From assembly GCF_003994475.1 (NCBI RefSeq), contig NZ_RZNY01000021.1, positions 25,113 to 89,112 on the forward strand: DNA of 64,000 nt, read 5' to 3'. The stretch is from Paenibacillus anaericanus. GTDB taxonomy: Bacteria > Bacillota > Bacilli > Paenibacillales > Paenibacillaceae. Below are positions 38,179-47,112 of the stretch, one piece after another. The number at the start of each line of letters is the position of its first letter. Position 1 is the first letter of the stretch. The notes beneath the pieces are model-generated. The model saw only the letters and a program-made list of their open reading frames with translations. It was not told where the DNA came from and did no database searches. The translations under genes and the position numbers were made by a program.

Positions 38179-38934
38179 ATGGGGAAGTTCGATAAGATTG
38201 ACGAACTAAAGAAGCTGTTTGATCTGTACAGACCGCTTCCGAAAGCAGCACTCAAAAGTCTCCAGAGTGCAATAGCAGTTGATATGACATATAACTCTAA
38301 TGCAATTGAAGGTAACACTCTGACACTATCAGAGACTAAAGTAGTCGTTGAAGATGGCATCGCTATTGGTGGCAAGACTGTCAGAGAACACCTTGAAGCA
38401 TTGAACCATTATGAAGCAATTGAATATGTTGAGTCGATAGTTGATGATGCTGAGGTTGGTGAAGATACAATAAAGAACATTCATTATCTCATCATGAAAG
38501 GAATCGACAAGGAAGCAGCTGGATCGTATCGGATTGCCAACGTAATAATATCTGGCAGTGAACATGTGCCACCGAACCACATACAAGTTCCTGCTGAAAT
38601 GGAGAAGCTAATCTCATGGTATGATGAAGCTAAAATGTATCTACATCCTGTCGAACTTGCAGTACAGTTTCATTTTAAGCTTGTATATAATCACCCTTTT
38701 AGAGATGGCAATGGACGAACAGCTAGACTCTTGATGAACCTGATACTAATGCAATTCGGATATCTCCTAGTAATCGTGAAGGTGAGCGAGAGAGTCAAAT
38801 ATATTAATGCTTTGGAGAAAGCAAGTACAACAGGGAATGTGGGAGATTTATTGAAGCTGATAATTGAATACGTTGAAGAGAGTTTCAAGAAGTGTTTTTT
38901 CATTGCTGGAATAGAGATTCATAATAGTGAGTGA
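38179..38934 (+). CDS. Fic family protein
   Basis: The 251-residue protein has the complete Fic active-site loop HPFRDGNGRTAR (His172 first). Fic proteins transfer AMP or other nucleotide groups to target proteins. Near the N-terminus TYNSNAIEGN contains the inhibitory motif S-x-x-x-E-G (Ser40, Glu44), so the protein should be self-inhibited (class II) and need no separate antitoxin. The ribosome site is AAGGAGATAAGG. A role in stability or defence of the island is inferred. Confidence 0.92.
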   Translation: MGKFDKIDELKKLFDLYRPLPKAALKSLQSAIAVDMTYNSNAIEGNTLTLSETKVVVEDGIAIGGKTVREHLEALNHYEAIEYVESIVDDAEVGEDTIKNIHYLIMKGIDKEAAGSYRIANVIISGSEHVPPNHIQVPAEMEKLISWYDEAKMYLHPVELAVQFHFKLVYNHPFRDGNGRTARLLMNLILMQFGYLLVIVKVSERVKYINALEKASTTGNVGDLLKLIIEYVEESFKKCFFIAGIEIHNSE

Positions 38935-39112
38935 TATATTGCATCTTGATATAGCTGATACTACTTTACTTTTTCGAGGTTAGTTCAAAATAATTCAGAT
39001 GAAAAGACCTTGAAGACGTATCCACACATGCTCAAGATCATGCTGTGTGAGAATGTAGAAGAGCTTTGCTTGAATCATAGGATATAAATGTTATTATATG
39101 TATATATTAATA

Positions 39113-39240
39113 AAAGACCGTAGCGCTAACTACGGTCATCATGATAGCTGCTTTTAAGGGCAGTTGGCTTGAGCAAAAAGTGATGAATTACAAGAAAAGT
39201 AGATCGCGTACCTTTGTCAGAGGGCGGTCTACTTTTTCTT
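39113..39240 (+). ncRNA. Possible structured small RNA with two hairpins
   Basis: GACCGTAGCG and CTACGGTC form a hairpin at about 39116-39136. A short internal hairpin follows (AGCTGCTTTT, AAGGGCAGTT). AAAAGTAGA (39195) pairs with TCTACTTTTT (39228), a typical terminator. No reading frame fits. The layout resembles the untranslated part of Gram-positive type I toxin-antitoxin RNAs, but I cannot identify a toxin peptide. Confidence 0.35.
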
Positions 39241-39278
39241 TAGGTATGTGAGCAAAGCGAGAATGAACATTAAACTCA

Positions 39279-39470
39279 GTGCTTCAAAAACGCTCACCAG
39301 ACACGCGCCACAGCTTCATTACAGGGCTTGTAAGTGCGGGTGAAGACATAAGTGTGATTCGAAGCCTAAGTCATAGCTCAGCGGATATGATTCTTCGGTA
39401 TAGTATGCCTAGTGAGGAAGATAAGCAGCATGCAGTTGAACGATTACATAGGGAAAAGCCACTCTTTTGA
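39279..39470 (+). pseudogene. Tyrosine recombinase C-terminal fragment (copy B)
   Basis: The 63-codon frame contains the HxxR-box remnant DTRHSFI and the final box HSSADMILRYSMPSEEDKQ with the likely catalytic Tyr. The family's usual Gly before HSS is missing, and the N-terminal two thirds of the protein are absent. It differs from the intact integrase at 29550, so a second integrase once lived here. It lies under 400 bp upstream of the first cassette, where an integron would carry its integrase. Confidence 0.75.
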
Positions 39471-39548
39471 GTGGCTTTTGTTGTATGGGGGGATAATTTT
39501 TACTTAAATAATGTTACTGTATGGGAGAAAGCACCATAGCACATCCAG
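39378..39548 (+). repeat. Segmental duplication, copy B
   Basis: It is related to 36455-36622 over the integrase end, the hairpin and the following T-rich stretch. The offset between the copies is about 2.92 kb. Confidence 0.6.
39454..39483 (+). terminator. Terminator hairpin in duplicated segment B
   Basis: AAAAGCCACTC and GAGTGGCTTTT pair perfectly around a short loop. It ends the decayed integrase fragment. Confidence 0.65.
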
Positions 39549-39856
39549 TCAGCGACCCACGAGTGAAATTTAGCGACAGGATAAAGGTGATTTTAATCAA
39601 GGAGTACAATTACAATATATGGTATGATTATGTTCGCTAGGTATATAGACTCATATCAGATCAAAGATATCTGTTACATCCAGAGTCCATTGGATCGGAT
39701 GACAGACCTTGAGCCAGACGAATGGCTTCGCCTATCAACTACGTAGGACGATTACACGAACTCGCCTATCCATCGATATGAGAGGTGTGAGAGGTATATG
39801 CGAGTTCGCAGATTAGGAGTTCTCCGAAAGAAGTTCTTAGTTTAGGAGGAGTCTAT
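39549..39856. other. Leader region of the cassette array
   Basis: No gene is seen in these 308 bases. They contain the 9-bp inverted repeat CGAACTCGC (39757) / GCGAGTTCG (39800) and end in the GGAGGAG ribosome site of the first cassette gene. If the array has a common promoter or a primary attachment site, it should be here. I cannot point to a consensus promoter. Confidence 0.4.
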
Positions 39857-40624
39857 ATGATATTAGAAAAAGTTATAAATAAAATTGTAATACAAAGTGA
39901 ATATAAGGATTTTGTTGATAAGTATATAGATAATATACTTACCGAATTTAAAGGTAAGATTCATAGCATTTATATGTGTGGCTCGATTCCAAAAGGAACT
40001 GCTAAACCTTTTAAGTCAGATGCAGACTTTACTATTGTATGTGTAAATCCCAAAGGTATTGATTACGAAAGATTGTCAAATATTAAAGACAGGCTTTTGG
40101 AAGAATATCAAGTAGTAACTAAGATTGATACGATAATTTGCTCGATTGACGATGTATTAAGTAAACCGAATGAGTGGGGTTTTTGGGTTAAGATAATTTG
40201 TGTTTGCATATATGGTCATGACGTTGGTGAAAAAGTACCACCGATAATTATTTCTCCAGAGTTCATTTCAGACTTAAATACAGAGACCAAGGAGGAAGTC
40301 GATCGTATACATAGTTTACTTTCTAATGCTAGTGATAACACAATGAAAACTAGATATATTAAAGGTTATTCTAAGAGATTAATTCGTGCATTATACTCTT
40401 TGGTGTTAGAAGATACAGGTGTATGGCAAGATGACATTATTAAGATGAAGAATGCCATATTAAACTATTGCGAGATTGACTCCGCTTTAGTTGATTATCT
40501 GTATGCTTGTTACTTGGATAGTAATGTACTTGTTGAAGAGTTTCTGGGAATTGCAGATGAAGTATATAGCTATTTTGAGAACGCCTTAAATACAATGGCT
40601 GCTTCCAGAACTTCCTTCGGCTAA
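39857..40624 (+). CDS. Nucleotidyltransferase domain protein (cassette gene 1)
   Basis: The 255-residue product has the polymerase-beta-like motif GSIPKGTAK (Gly42, Ser43) followed by SDADF (Asp55, Asp57), the metal-binding pair of minimal nucleotidyltransferases and aminoglycoside adenylyltransferases. The C-terminal half is helical. It could modify a drug, a tRNA or a partner toxin. The TAA stop codon is the first TAA of the following structured repeat, so the gene and the repeat are joined without a spacer. GGAGGAG lies nine bases before the ATG. Confidence 0.85.
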   Translation: MILEKVINKIVIQSEYKDFVDKYIDNILTEFKGKIHSIYMCGSIPKGTAKPFKSDADFTIVCVNPKGIDYERLSNIKDRLLEEYQVVTKIDTIICSIDDVLSKPNEWGFWVKIICVCIYGHDVGEKVPPIIISPEFISDLNTETKEEVDRIHSLLSNASDNTMKTRYIKGYSKRLIRALYSLVLEDTGVWQDDIIKMKNAILNYCEIDSALVDYLYACYLDSNVLVEEFLGIADEVYSYFENALNTMAASRTSFG

Positions 40625-40771
40625 CACCATATTCACGCATCGGGATGCCGCCCTCGGTCGCCAGGAGGAATTTCGAAGAAGTAGAATCAGGCGACAACCC
40701 TGCACTGGCTAAGTCCGTCGGACCCGCGCTTCGCGCTTAAGCCAGTGAGGGTTCGTGAATACAAAACGTTA
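40622..40771 (+). repeat. attC-like structured repeat 1
   Basis: It runs from TAACACC to CGTTA. The outer arms CATATTCACG and CGTGAATAC are complementary. Hairpin 2 is GTCGCC/GGCGAC, and hairpin 3 is AACCCTGCACTGGC against GCCAGTGAGGGTT. The downstream flank GCGAAATT resembles the other copies (consensus TGAAA). Confidence 0.85.
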
Positions 40772-40820
40772 AGCGAAATTACTGTTCTAGAAAGTCATTT
40801 AAGATAAATCTTATAAGTGG

Positions 40821-41885
40821 GTGAACGTCTTGGAAAGAGTAAGCAATCATTATGTTCCAAAATTTTACTTACGGAATTTTTCAACTAACAAAAAAAATAT
40901 TGGAGCGTTCTTTCTTGAGAAGAATCTTTACATACCAAATACGTCAATAAAAAGTCAAGCCTGCCAGGACTACCTGTATGGAGAAGATGGATCAATAGAA
41001 GAGATGTTTAGTAAGCTCGAGGGACAAGCAGCACAAATTATTAAACAAATTATAGAGACTCAGAGTGTCCCTGATAGAAATAGCGAAGAACATCATTTAT
41101 TGTTACTATTTATGTTATTAAGTGAAGCTAGAAATTTAAAGTCGGCTGATTCAATTAGTAATTTAATTGATACTCAAATGAAAGTTATTTTGAAGATGAA
41201 ATTAGAACATGGACAACTACCTGATGTCTCGCATGAAACTTTAGAAAAGACATCATTTTCACATGAAATTCCTAACCTCCTACCAATTCAATCGACGATT
41301 AAAATATATCCGGTTCTACTTGATCTTAATTGTTGCTTAATTATTAATAAAACCGATAGACAATTTATTACTTCTGATAATCCATTGGTGAGATACAATT
41401 TAATGTATATTAGACGCAATTATCATCTTCGAGGGTATGGTTTAGGGAACATGGGTATTCAACTGTTTTTCCCAATTAGTCCTAATTTGTGTATATGTAT
41501 TTTTGATCATATACTATACGATTGTTCAGTAGACACTAATGGAAATATTATTGTTAATCGAGGTAAACAAATTGATGAGTTAAATAAACTCGTTTACTTA
41601 AACTCTTACAAGACATTATTTTTCAACGAAAGGACAAAAGAATCATATATTAAAAAGATCATCAGTAATGTTCGTCATACTACAACAGAAATAAAAAATG
41701 AAATAACAGTGTTAGGAGATAGGGACAAAAAACTTATACTTTATTCACAACGGAAAGTAGATCAACGGATAAATCTTGCAATGTTCAGTATTAATAAAGA
41801 ATTTGTTAATATGCCTTTGCCTCTTCATATGGGAGGACCTATGAGACCACATGGGATGGAAATGCTAGAAAATGAAGAGAAGTAA
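40821..41885 (+). CDS. DUF4238 family protein (cassette gene 2)
   Basis: The product has up to 354 residues. The N-terminal SNHYVPKFYLRNFS is the signature of DUF4238, and ITSDNPLVRYN lies in the middle, as in that family. DUF4238 proteins often occur in defence-type islands, but their reaction is not known to me. The start may be GTG at 40821 or TTG at 40830; the TTG has GGTGA six bases upstream. The gene begins about 50 bp after repeat 1 and ends 38 bp before repeat 2. Confidence 0.85.
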   Translation: MNVLERVSNHYVPKFYLRNFSTNKKNIGAFFLEKNLYIPNTSIKSQACQDYLYGEDGSIEEMFSKLEGQAAQIIKQIIETQSVPDRNSEEHHLLLLFMLLSEARNLKSADSISNLIDTQMKVILKMKLEHGQLPDVSHETLEKTSFSHEIPNLLPIQSTIKIYPVLLDLNCCLIINKTDRQFITSDNPLVRYNLMYIRRNYHLRGYGLGNMGIQLFFPISPNLCICIFDHILYDCSVDTNGNIIVNRGKQIDELNKLVYLNSYKTLFFNERTKESYIKKIISNVRHTTTEIKNEITVLGDRDKKLILYSQRKVDQRINLAMFSINKEFVNMPLPLHMGGPMRPHGMEMLENEEK

Positions 41886-41922
41886 CAGTTCGAGCGTATT
41901 TCATGAAGACATTAACTTCGCC

Positions 41923-42070
41923 TAACAATGTATTCCTACTGCGGGCATTCGCCCTTGATCGCTAAGAAGGATTTTCAAGAAGTATATTCAGGCGGTAAAT
42001 TCAACCAGCTAAGTCTGCCCGTTCCCAACGGTCACTTAAGCTGCTTGAACGTCAGGAATGCCAAACGTTA
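41923..42070 (+). repeat. attC-like structured repeat 2
   Basis: It runs from TAACAATGTATTCC to CGTTA, with complementary GGAATGCC on the right. Hairpin 2 is ATCGC/GCGGT with one wobble. Hairpin 3 is TTCAACCAGCTAAGT against ACTTAAGCTGCTTGAA. The left flank AACTTCGCC is shared with other copies. Confidence 0.85.
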
Positions 42071-42109
42071 TGTGGAAGATTGTGAATTAATATTATTAGA
42101 GGTGAGCCA

Positions 42110-42694
42110 TTGAAGAATGATATATGGACAAGCTTCTTGAATCCTGAAATTCTTAAAGCAAATTTAATTAAAGCGTCTTTATATATAGCAGCATTTGAAA
42201 TGTTAAAAGATTCAATAATTGATCATCCTAAGACATTATTTACTGACGGATTTAATGAAGAAGGTTGGATAGTAGACGAGAATTACAAGTTAAAAGTTCT
42301 CTCAAGAAATAAAAGTCCACTCTATGCTTCATTAGACTGGTTTAAAGAAATGGAGACCATAAAGCAGGCAGATATAGAGGTTTTCAATAGCTTGAAGGAA
42401 TATAGGAATAAACTTTCACATGAAATGGCTAGTAGTATATTCAAAGGATTTGATGAAGAGGAATTTACTAAATTGTTTTCAGAACTGATCATTTTGTATG
42501 AACAGATTGAAAAGTGGTGGGTTATTAATTTCGAATTAGCCATTGATCCTGAAATTAATATTGAAAACGTCGATGATGTTTACCCCGGCTCAATATTAAT
42601 GTTGAAACTAATGCTGGATGTAGCTTTATCGGGAGAAGAAGAATCGTGGAAATACTACAATGAATATATGAATGGATTTAAAGATAAAGTTTAA
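42110..42694 (+). CDS. HEPN-like protein (cassette gene 3)
   Basis: The TTG start has GAGGTGAG upstream. The 194-residue product is mostly helical and contains EYRNKLSHE, with Arg99-Asn100 and His104. This matches the RN-x3-H active-site pattern of HEPN RNases. HEPN proteins act as toxins or as effectors in anti-phage systems. No known named family was recognised. The gene begins 40 bp after repeat 2 and ends 33 bp before repeat 3. Confidence 0.75.
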   Translation: MKNDIWTSFLNPEILKANLIKASLYIAAFEMLKDSIIDHPKTLFTDGFNEEGWIVDENYKLKVLSRNKSPLYASLDWFKEMETIKQADIEVFNSLKEYRNKLSHEMASSIFKGFDEEEFTKLFSELIILYEQIEKWWVINFELAIDPEINIENVDDVYPGSILMLKLMLDVALSGEEESWKYYNEYMNGFKDKV

Positions 42695-42726
42695 ATAGTT
42701 AAGCTTCGAGGTCACAATCCATCACA

Positions 42727-42866
42727 TAACACCAATTTCACGCGTCGGGCCATACGGTCCTCGGTCCGGCAGATGCATTTTAAGGAAGAGAAAGTAGCTG
42801 GACACATCGATTTCTCTAAGATAAGAGCTATCTAAGGGAAATCGACGTCGTGAATCCCAAACGTTA
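42727..42866 (+). repeat. attC-like structured repeat 3
   Basis: It runs from TAACACC to CGTTA, with TTTCACG and CGTGAAT as outer arms. Hairpin 2 is GTCCGGC/GCTGGAC with one wobble. Hairpin 3 is CGATTTCTCTAAGATA against TATCTAAGGGAAATCG. Confidence 0.85.
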
Positions 42867-42903
42867 GCTGAAACAGGTGAAATTAATATGAGGGGAATAT
42901 GCT

Positions 42904-44559
42904 ATGGAATGTCCTAAATGTAATAGCAATATTGATCTATCTTATGAAGATTTTAAAGACTATGACCCAAAATGTGTACATTGTGGTTTTTATTATTACT
43001 TAAGACATGTTCTAAGATTGGCTTGTTCTGCTTGGATGAAGATTGACAAGCATGAAAATTACTATTTTAGGAATGTACATGAGAATTTATACGAACCATT
43101 TATTCAGATGAATAATAAAAAAGTAAACCCTATTCAGGGTGCAATTAGTGTAGGAGAGTATTTAATAAATGCTTTCAAGTCGTTAGTCAATGTTTATCCT
43201 AAAGAGGATTTAGTATTTATGACATTAGCACTTAGAGAATTAGCAACATGGAAAATCATTTTAGAAAGAAATGATGCATGGGCTTCTGTTCAAGTTAGAA
43301 ATGTTGCTCATACATTTACAAATATTTTAGAGTCTGTTGAAGAAGATAAATTTGGAGATATTGCTATTCTAGAGGAAACTGATTTCATAACAGCCTTTGT
43401 TATGATTGAGGAAATCGAAAAAATAATAAGTAATGTATTTAATTGTAGCCATTTTTCTTGGAATCCTAATCTAGAAGAAATAATAAAAACAAGGGTAGAG
43501 AATGATCATTTAGCTTTTTATCACAAATATTTTGAAGTTGAGGAATTATTAAAACCCGAGGAAATTGAGTTTGAAAATGCAAAAATAAATAATTTCTTAG
43601 AACAAAGAAACATGACAATTTTTTATATAAAAAATAGTGTGAGTATTGAACTTGAACATTTATTTGGATTTTCATTTAAGGATCTAGTGAGTCTTAGAGA
43701 AGATATTATCTCTATTTCAAAGGATAAGGAACAAATATTTGAAATATTACCATTGGCAGAAGACATATCCATAAAAATAGCCTTTGTCTTTAAAAATCAA
43801 ATAATGGATGCTTGGAGCAATAAAATAGAAAATATTTTAAAGTTTATGACATATAATCCAACATATAATAGTGGTGATTCTTTTTATAAGTTAAATAACC
43901 CACATATGGATTATAAATTTATATATAATTTCGAAGATTTGTTGGCTATTGGTTTTTTGGACTCCTCAAATAGTATTACGATATTCGAAAATGTATCTAC
44001 CTCAGACCACTTTATCGAAGATATTTTTGGGAAAAGTTCGACCAAAGTTTTTAAGAAAGCTCAGAGAGATATTTCTTATTTAATGGGTATGAAAATAGCT
44101 GATTACTTCTCTGAAAGAAAGGGTTTTTATGTTCCTATGCAACAGAAGGGTGTACCTAATATTAATATAAAAACAATAGTTGGGAACGGAATAAAAAAGA
44201 GAATAGTAAATAGAGAAAATCAAGATTTAGGAGACATCGATGCTGTGGTAGTAGACATAGTCCATAAGGAGATATTGTTATTTGAAATAAAGTATTATAA
44301 ACCAGCTACAAATAACTTAGATATGTTAAAAAAGGATAAGAAGATATTTGAGGATATTAATAAAATATTAGAACGAGCCAAATGGGTTGAAGAAAATATA
44401 AGTGACATCATTGAAGCTTGGAATTTAGACACTAGTTCATATACTTTAAAAACCCTACTTATCACTGGTAGACCAAACTATTACGGGGAACAAGTTCAGA
44501 GAGAAATGAATAATATTGAATATTACACTTTTGACAGTATTTTTAGAAAATATTCTTAA
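42904..44559 (+). CDS. Zinc-ribbon protein with nuclease-like C-terminus (cassette gene 4)
   Basis: The 551-residue product begins with a CPKC...CVHC zinc ribbon (Cys3 to about Cys28). A long helical middle part follows. The C-terminal region around residue 445-465 reads GDIDAVVVDIVHKEILLFEIK, the D...E-x-K pattern of PD-(D/E)XK nucleases. It may be a nucleic-acid-cleaving effector. The composition is very A+T-rich. The gene begins 38 bp after repeat 3 and ends 45 bp before repeat 4. Confidence 0.75.
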   Translation: MECPKCNSNIDLSYEDFKDYDPKCVHCGFYYYLRHVLRLACSAWMKIDKHENYYFRNVHENLYEPFIQMNNKKVNPIQGAISVGEYLINAFKSLVNVYPKEDLVFMTLALRELATWKIILERNDAWASVQVRNVAHTFTNILESVEEDKFGDIAILEETDFITAFVMIEEIEKIISNVFNCSHFSWNPNLEEIIKTRVENDHLAFYHKYFEVEELLKPEEIEFENAKINNFLEQRNMTIFYIKNSVSIELEHLFGFSFKDLVSLREDIISISKDKEQIFEILPLAEDISIKIAFVFKNQIMDAWSNKIENILKFMTYNPTYNSGDSFYKLNNPHMDYKFIYNFEDLLAIGFLDSSNSITIFENVSTSDHFIEDIFGKSSTKVFKKAQRDISYLMGMKIADYFSERKGFYVPMQQKGVPNINIKTIVGNGIKKRIVNRENQDLGDIDAVVVDIVHKEILLFEIKYYKPATNNLDMLKKDKKIFEDINKILERAKWVEENISDIIEAWNLDTSSYTLKTLLITGRPNYYGEQVQREMNNIEYYTFDSIFRKYS

Positions 44560-44603
44560 TAACACAAAAGTATAGTATTTTCAAAGAAGCCACCTGCATC
44601 ATC

Positions 44604-44742
44604 TATCTCCGTATTCACTCGTCGGGGCTATCGCCCCTTGGTTGACAGATGTATAATCATGGAAGAAGCTCAGACAACAAACGCCCCAGCCTAAGATAAG
44701 AGCTATCTAAGGCTGGGGCGTTTCGTGAATGCACAAACGTTA
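44604..44742 (+). repeat. attC-like structured repeat 4
   Basis: The left end is diverged (TATCTCCGTATTCAC instead of TAACA), while the right end is GTGAATGCACAAACGTTA. Hairpin 2 uses GTTG/CAAC. Hairpin 3 is a near-perfect 20-bp stem, AAACGCCCCAGCCTAAGATA against TATCTAAGGCTGGGGCGTTT. It has the strongest inner stem of the set. Confidence 0.8.
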
Positions 44743-44780
44743 TCTGAAATTGGCGTATAGAAAAATTATTGGAGGATTAG

Positions 44781-46004
44781 ATGATAAATTTTATAAACGA
44801 AGGAATTGAAACAAAAACTATTGAATTGTTGTCTTTTTTTAAAAAACATCGAATTGATTATGACTTTTATGATTTGGAAACTCCTGAAGAGTATGACGAA
44901 GAAATTATTATTGACTTGGAGTCAAAAATAAGTTTTGACTTGCCATATTGCGAAGAATATTTAGAAAAAACTTTAGGTGAAGTTATTGATATATTTGAAG
45001 AAATTATCAATGCTAGAATTGATGATGATTACATTTATATAAGTAATAAAAGGATCTTGGTAAGAGTGGATTCTCTTAACAGAGGGAAAATTATAGCTCT
45101 TGAAGAAAAAACTGATGGGGTTTTTAATACATCTCTAACAATTAATAATCAAACATATTATTTTGATATAGTAAATGATCTGACAAATTTCGCATTTGCA
45201 GTTACCGTTATGAATAACTATGATAAATATTTCCCGCCATTACTTTATGAAGATCTCTTTATTGAAATTACTTCTGAAATACGAATAGATGAAGACATTA
45301 TTGATGATTTAATTCAAGCATATATGTTCGAATTAGGATCATCATTAAATATAAAATTGTTTATTTCCCCTAGACCTATATATTATGAGTTGGAGTATGA
45401 ATTGCTGGAAGGCGAGGAGAAGGCTCGGCTTCGTCCGTTGATTGCAGGTCGAGGAAATAAAGAACTCTATCAAATATACAATTCATGTGCAAGTATTGAA
45501 GATCCAGAAATATTAGTTCTTATGTACACAAAAGTAATTGAATATGTATCTCAAACTGTTGTAAGGCGTGAATTATTGGATTCTGTAATGACAAAACTAT
45601 ACAGCCCTAAAACACTAAGTCCAGATGCAAACTATGTCCTTGAATTAGAGAAGTTATTCGATGAACATGGAAATTATAAGAAAGATAAAGAGTCTATTAG
45701 AATAACAATTGAAGTCTGTTGTGATGGTTTAGAACTAAAAGAATTTGCTCCCAAATATTTAAAAAACCTCAATAGAATCAACATACAAAGTACTAGGGAA
45801 GAAAAAAAACAAGCATTAGTAGAGTTAACAAATGCAATTTCAGATACTAGAAATATGATTGCACATGCAAAGACAAATTACAAAAATAAAGGATTTGAGT
45901 GTCCGAAAGATGATATGAAAGTATTTTCAAACTGTTTGAAACTAGTTGCTGACCAAGTTATTAGATGGTTTTCAAGACAACACGATGATTCCAAAGTGTT
46001 CTAA
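44781..46004 (+). CDS. HEPN-like C-terminal domain protein (cassette gene 5)
   Basis: The 407-residue product has an acidic N-terminal region of unknown fold. A helical C-terminal domain contains SDTRNMIAHAKTNY (Arg357-Asn358, His362), the RN-x3-H motif of HEPN RNases. The two-domain layout resembles ApeA/abortive-infection proteins with a sensing N-terminus and a HEPN effector, but no close family was recognised. It begins 39 bp after repeat 4 and ends 39 bp before repeat 5. Confidence 0.75.
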   Translation: MINFINEGIETKTIELLSFFKKHRIDYDFYDLETPEEYDEEIIIDLESKISFDLPYCEEYLEKTLGEVIDIFEEIINARIDDDYIYISNKRILVRVDSLNRGKIIALEEKTDGVFNTSLTINNQTYYFDIVNDLTNFAFAVTVMNNYDKYFPPLLYEDLFIEITSEIRIDEDIIDDLIQAYMFELGSSLNIKLFISPRPIYYELEYELLEGEEKARLRPLIAGRGNKELYQIYNSCASIEDPEILVLMYTKVIEYVSQTVVRRELLDSVMTKLYSPKTLSPDANYVLELEKLFDEHGNYKKDKESIRITIEVCCDGLELKEFAPKYLKNLNRINIQSTREEKKQALVELTNAISDTRNMIAHAKTNYKNKGFECPKDDMKVFSNCLKLVADQVIRWFSRQHDDSKVF

Positions 46005-46042
46005 GTTTTGTTTGTATAGTCTATGAAGACGCCAACTTCTTA

Positions 46043-46179
46043 TAACATAGCATTCACGCTGCGGGAGGGGTTTCGGAGAAGCAATTGGCAGGCAGACAAC
46101 CCTGCGAGGCTAAGTCCGTAAGCGGACCCGGCGCATACGCACCTTAAGCACTCTCAGGTTCGTGAATGTCAGAACATTA
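46043..46179 (+). repeat. attC-like structured repeat 5
   Basis: It runs from TAACATAGCATTCACG to CATTA, with CGTGAATG on the right. The inner stem is AACCCTGCGAGGCTAAG against CTTAAGCACTCTCAGGTT. Its inner left half is nearly identical to repeat 7. Confidence 0.85.
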
Positions 46180-46399
46180 TACGCAACCCCTTTGAGAATA
46201 TTAAACAATGAAATAAATCAACAACAAAAAATAAATAAAAGTGAAAGGATGAATTATATAAGGTGCTAATGGCAGACTGAAAGAGTTTTCAGATTCTGCA
46301 CTACAAGATTTATCTAATAGCATGTAAAGATACTGTATCTCACTATTCAAATGTAATATTGTGGATTTAATATATTTTTCATTTTAAGGAGGAATAGTC

Positions 46400-46621
46400 A
46401 TGCGAAAATCAATGAAATGTTTTATATTAGCTTTTATTATAATGCTAATAAGTACACCTTTAGGGTATACCGCAATTAATACTGTGTATTACAATAAAAA
46501 TCTAAGTGGTGAATATCTTACGATATTAAATGGGTTCATATATTTATTTATGTTAATCGGTGTATCAATATTTATTATTGGATTAGTTGATATGATAGTA
46601 AGCAAGAATAATAAGGAGTAG
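46400..46621 (+). CDS. Small membrane protein with two helices (cassette gene 6)
   Basis: The 73-residue product has transmembrane helices at about 7-28 and 43-65 and a charged C-terminus (SKNNKE). AGGAGG precedes the ATG. This unit is unusual: 220 bp separate the repeat 5 end from the start codon, and 306 bp lie between the stop codon and repeat 6, including a terminator. The function is unknown. Confidence 0.75.
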   Translation: MRKSMKCFILAFIIMLISTPLGYTAINTVYYNKNLSGEYLTILNGFIYLFMLIGVSIFIIGLVDMIVSKNNKE

Positions 46622-46645
46622 CCGTATAATCATGATTTTTCATAT

Positions 46646-46685
46646 AAATTTGGCTTGTCTATGTGAGGCAAGCCAAATTTTATAT
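46646..46685 (+). terminator. Terminator inside cassette 6
   Basis: AAATTTGGCTTG and CAAGCCAAATTT form a perfect 12-bp stem followed by TATATATA. It would uncouple transcription of the later cassettes from the earlier ones. The next 240 bp (46686-46927) contain no recognisable gene. Confidence 0.75.
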
Positions 46686-46927
46686 ATAGAAAAATCTAAT
46701 ATAGCCTTTATAAAGGTTGCTTGAAGGATAATGAAATTACAACAAATGGTATAAGACAAAAAAGATGTATTTACGGAAGTGGCAGGTGAAGACCGAGAAA
46801 TAAGAAATAGTAGAAGGGGTACCTTGCGGAAATGGATTTGATAGTCCAAAAGATTAGAACATATCAAAAGATACATAAAATCACAAGATATCTATGAATG
46901 TAGAATCGAAGAAGAAGGGGCAGCGTA

Positions 46928-47067
46928 TAACAATGTTTTTCAGCTTCGTCGCTGACGCTCCTTGATCGCTAAGAAGGATTTCCAAGGAGTGTATTCAGGC
47001 GATACATTCATTCCCCTTAGAAATGAGCTATCTAAGGCTGGGTCATTTCGTGAATACAAGAATGTTA
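46928..47067 (+). repeat. attC-like structured repeat 6
   Basis: It runs from TAACAATG to TGTTA, with GTGAATACAAG on the right. Hairpin 2 is ATCGC/GCGAT. Hairpin 3 is reduced to CCTTAGA/TCTAAGG. Confidence 0.8.
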
Positions 47068-47112
47068 TATGAAAGAACGAAGCAATCTTATAACAACGAA
47101 GGGAGTATCAAC

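Noticed and set aside
41928..42113. 61-codon open frame inside repeat 2
   Set aside because: It lies entirely in the structured repeat, which varies between copies without keeping a frame. A similar frame at 47457-47669 in repeat 7 is rejected for the same reason.
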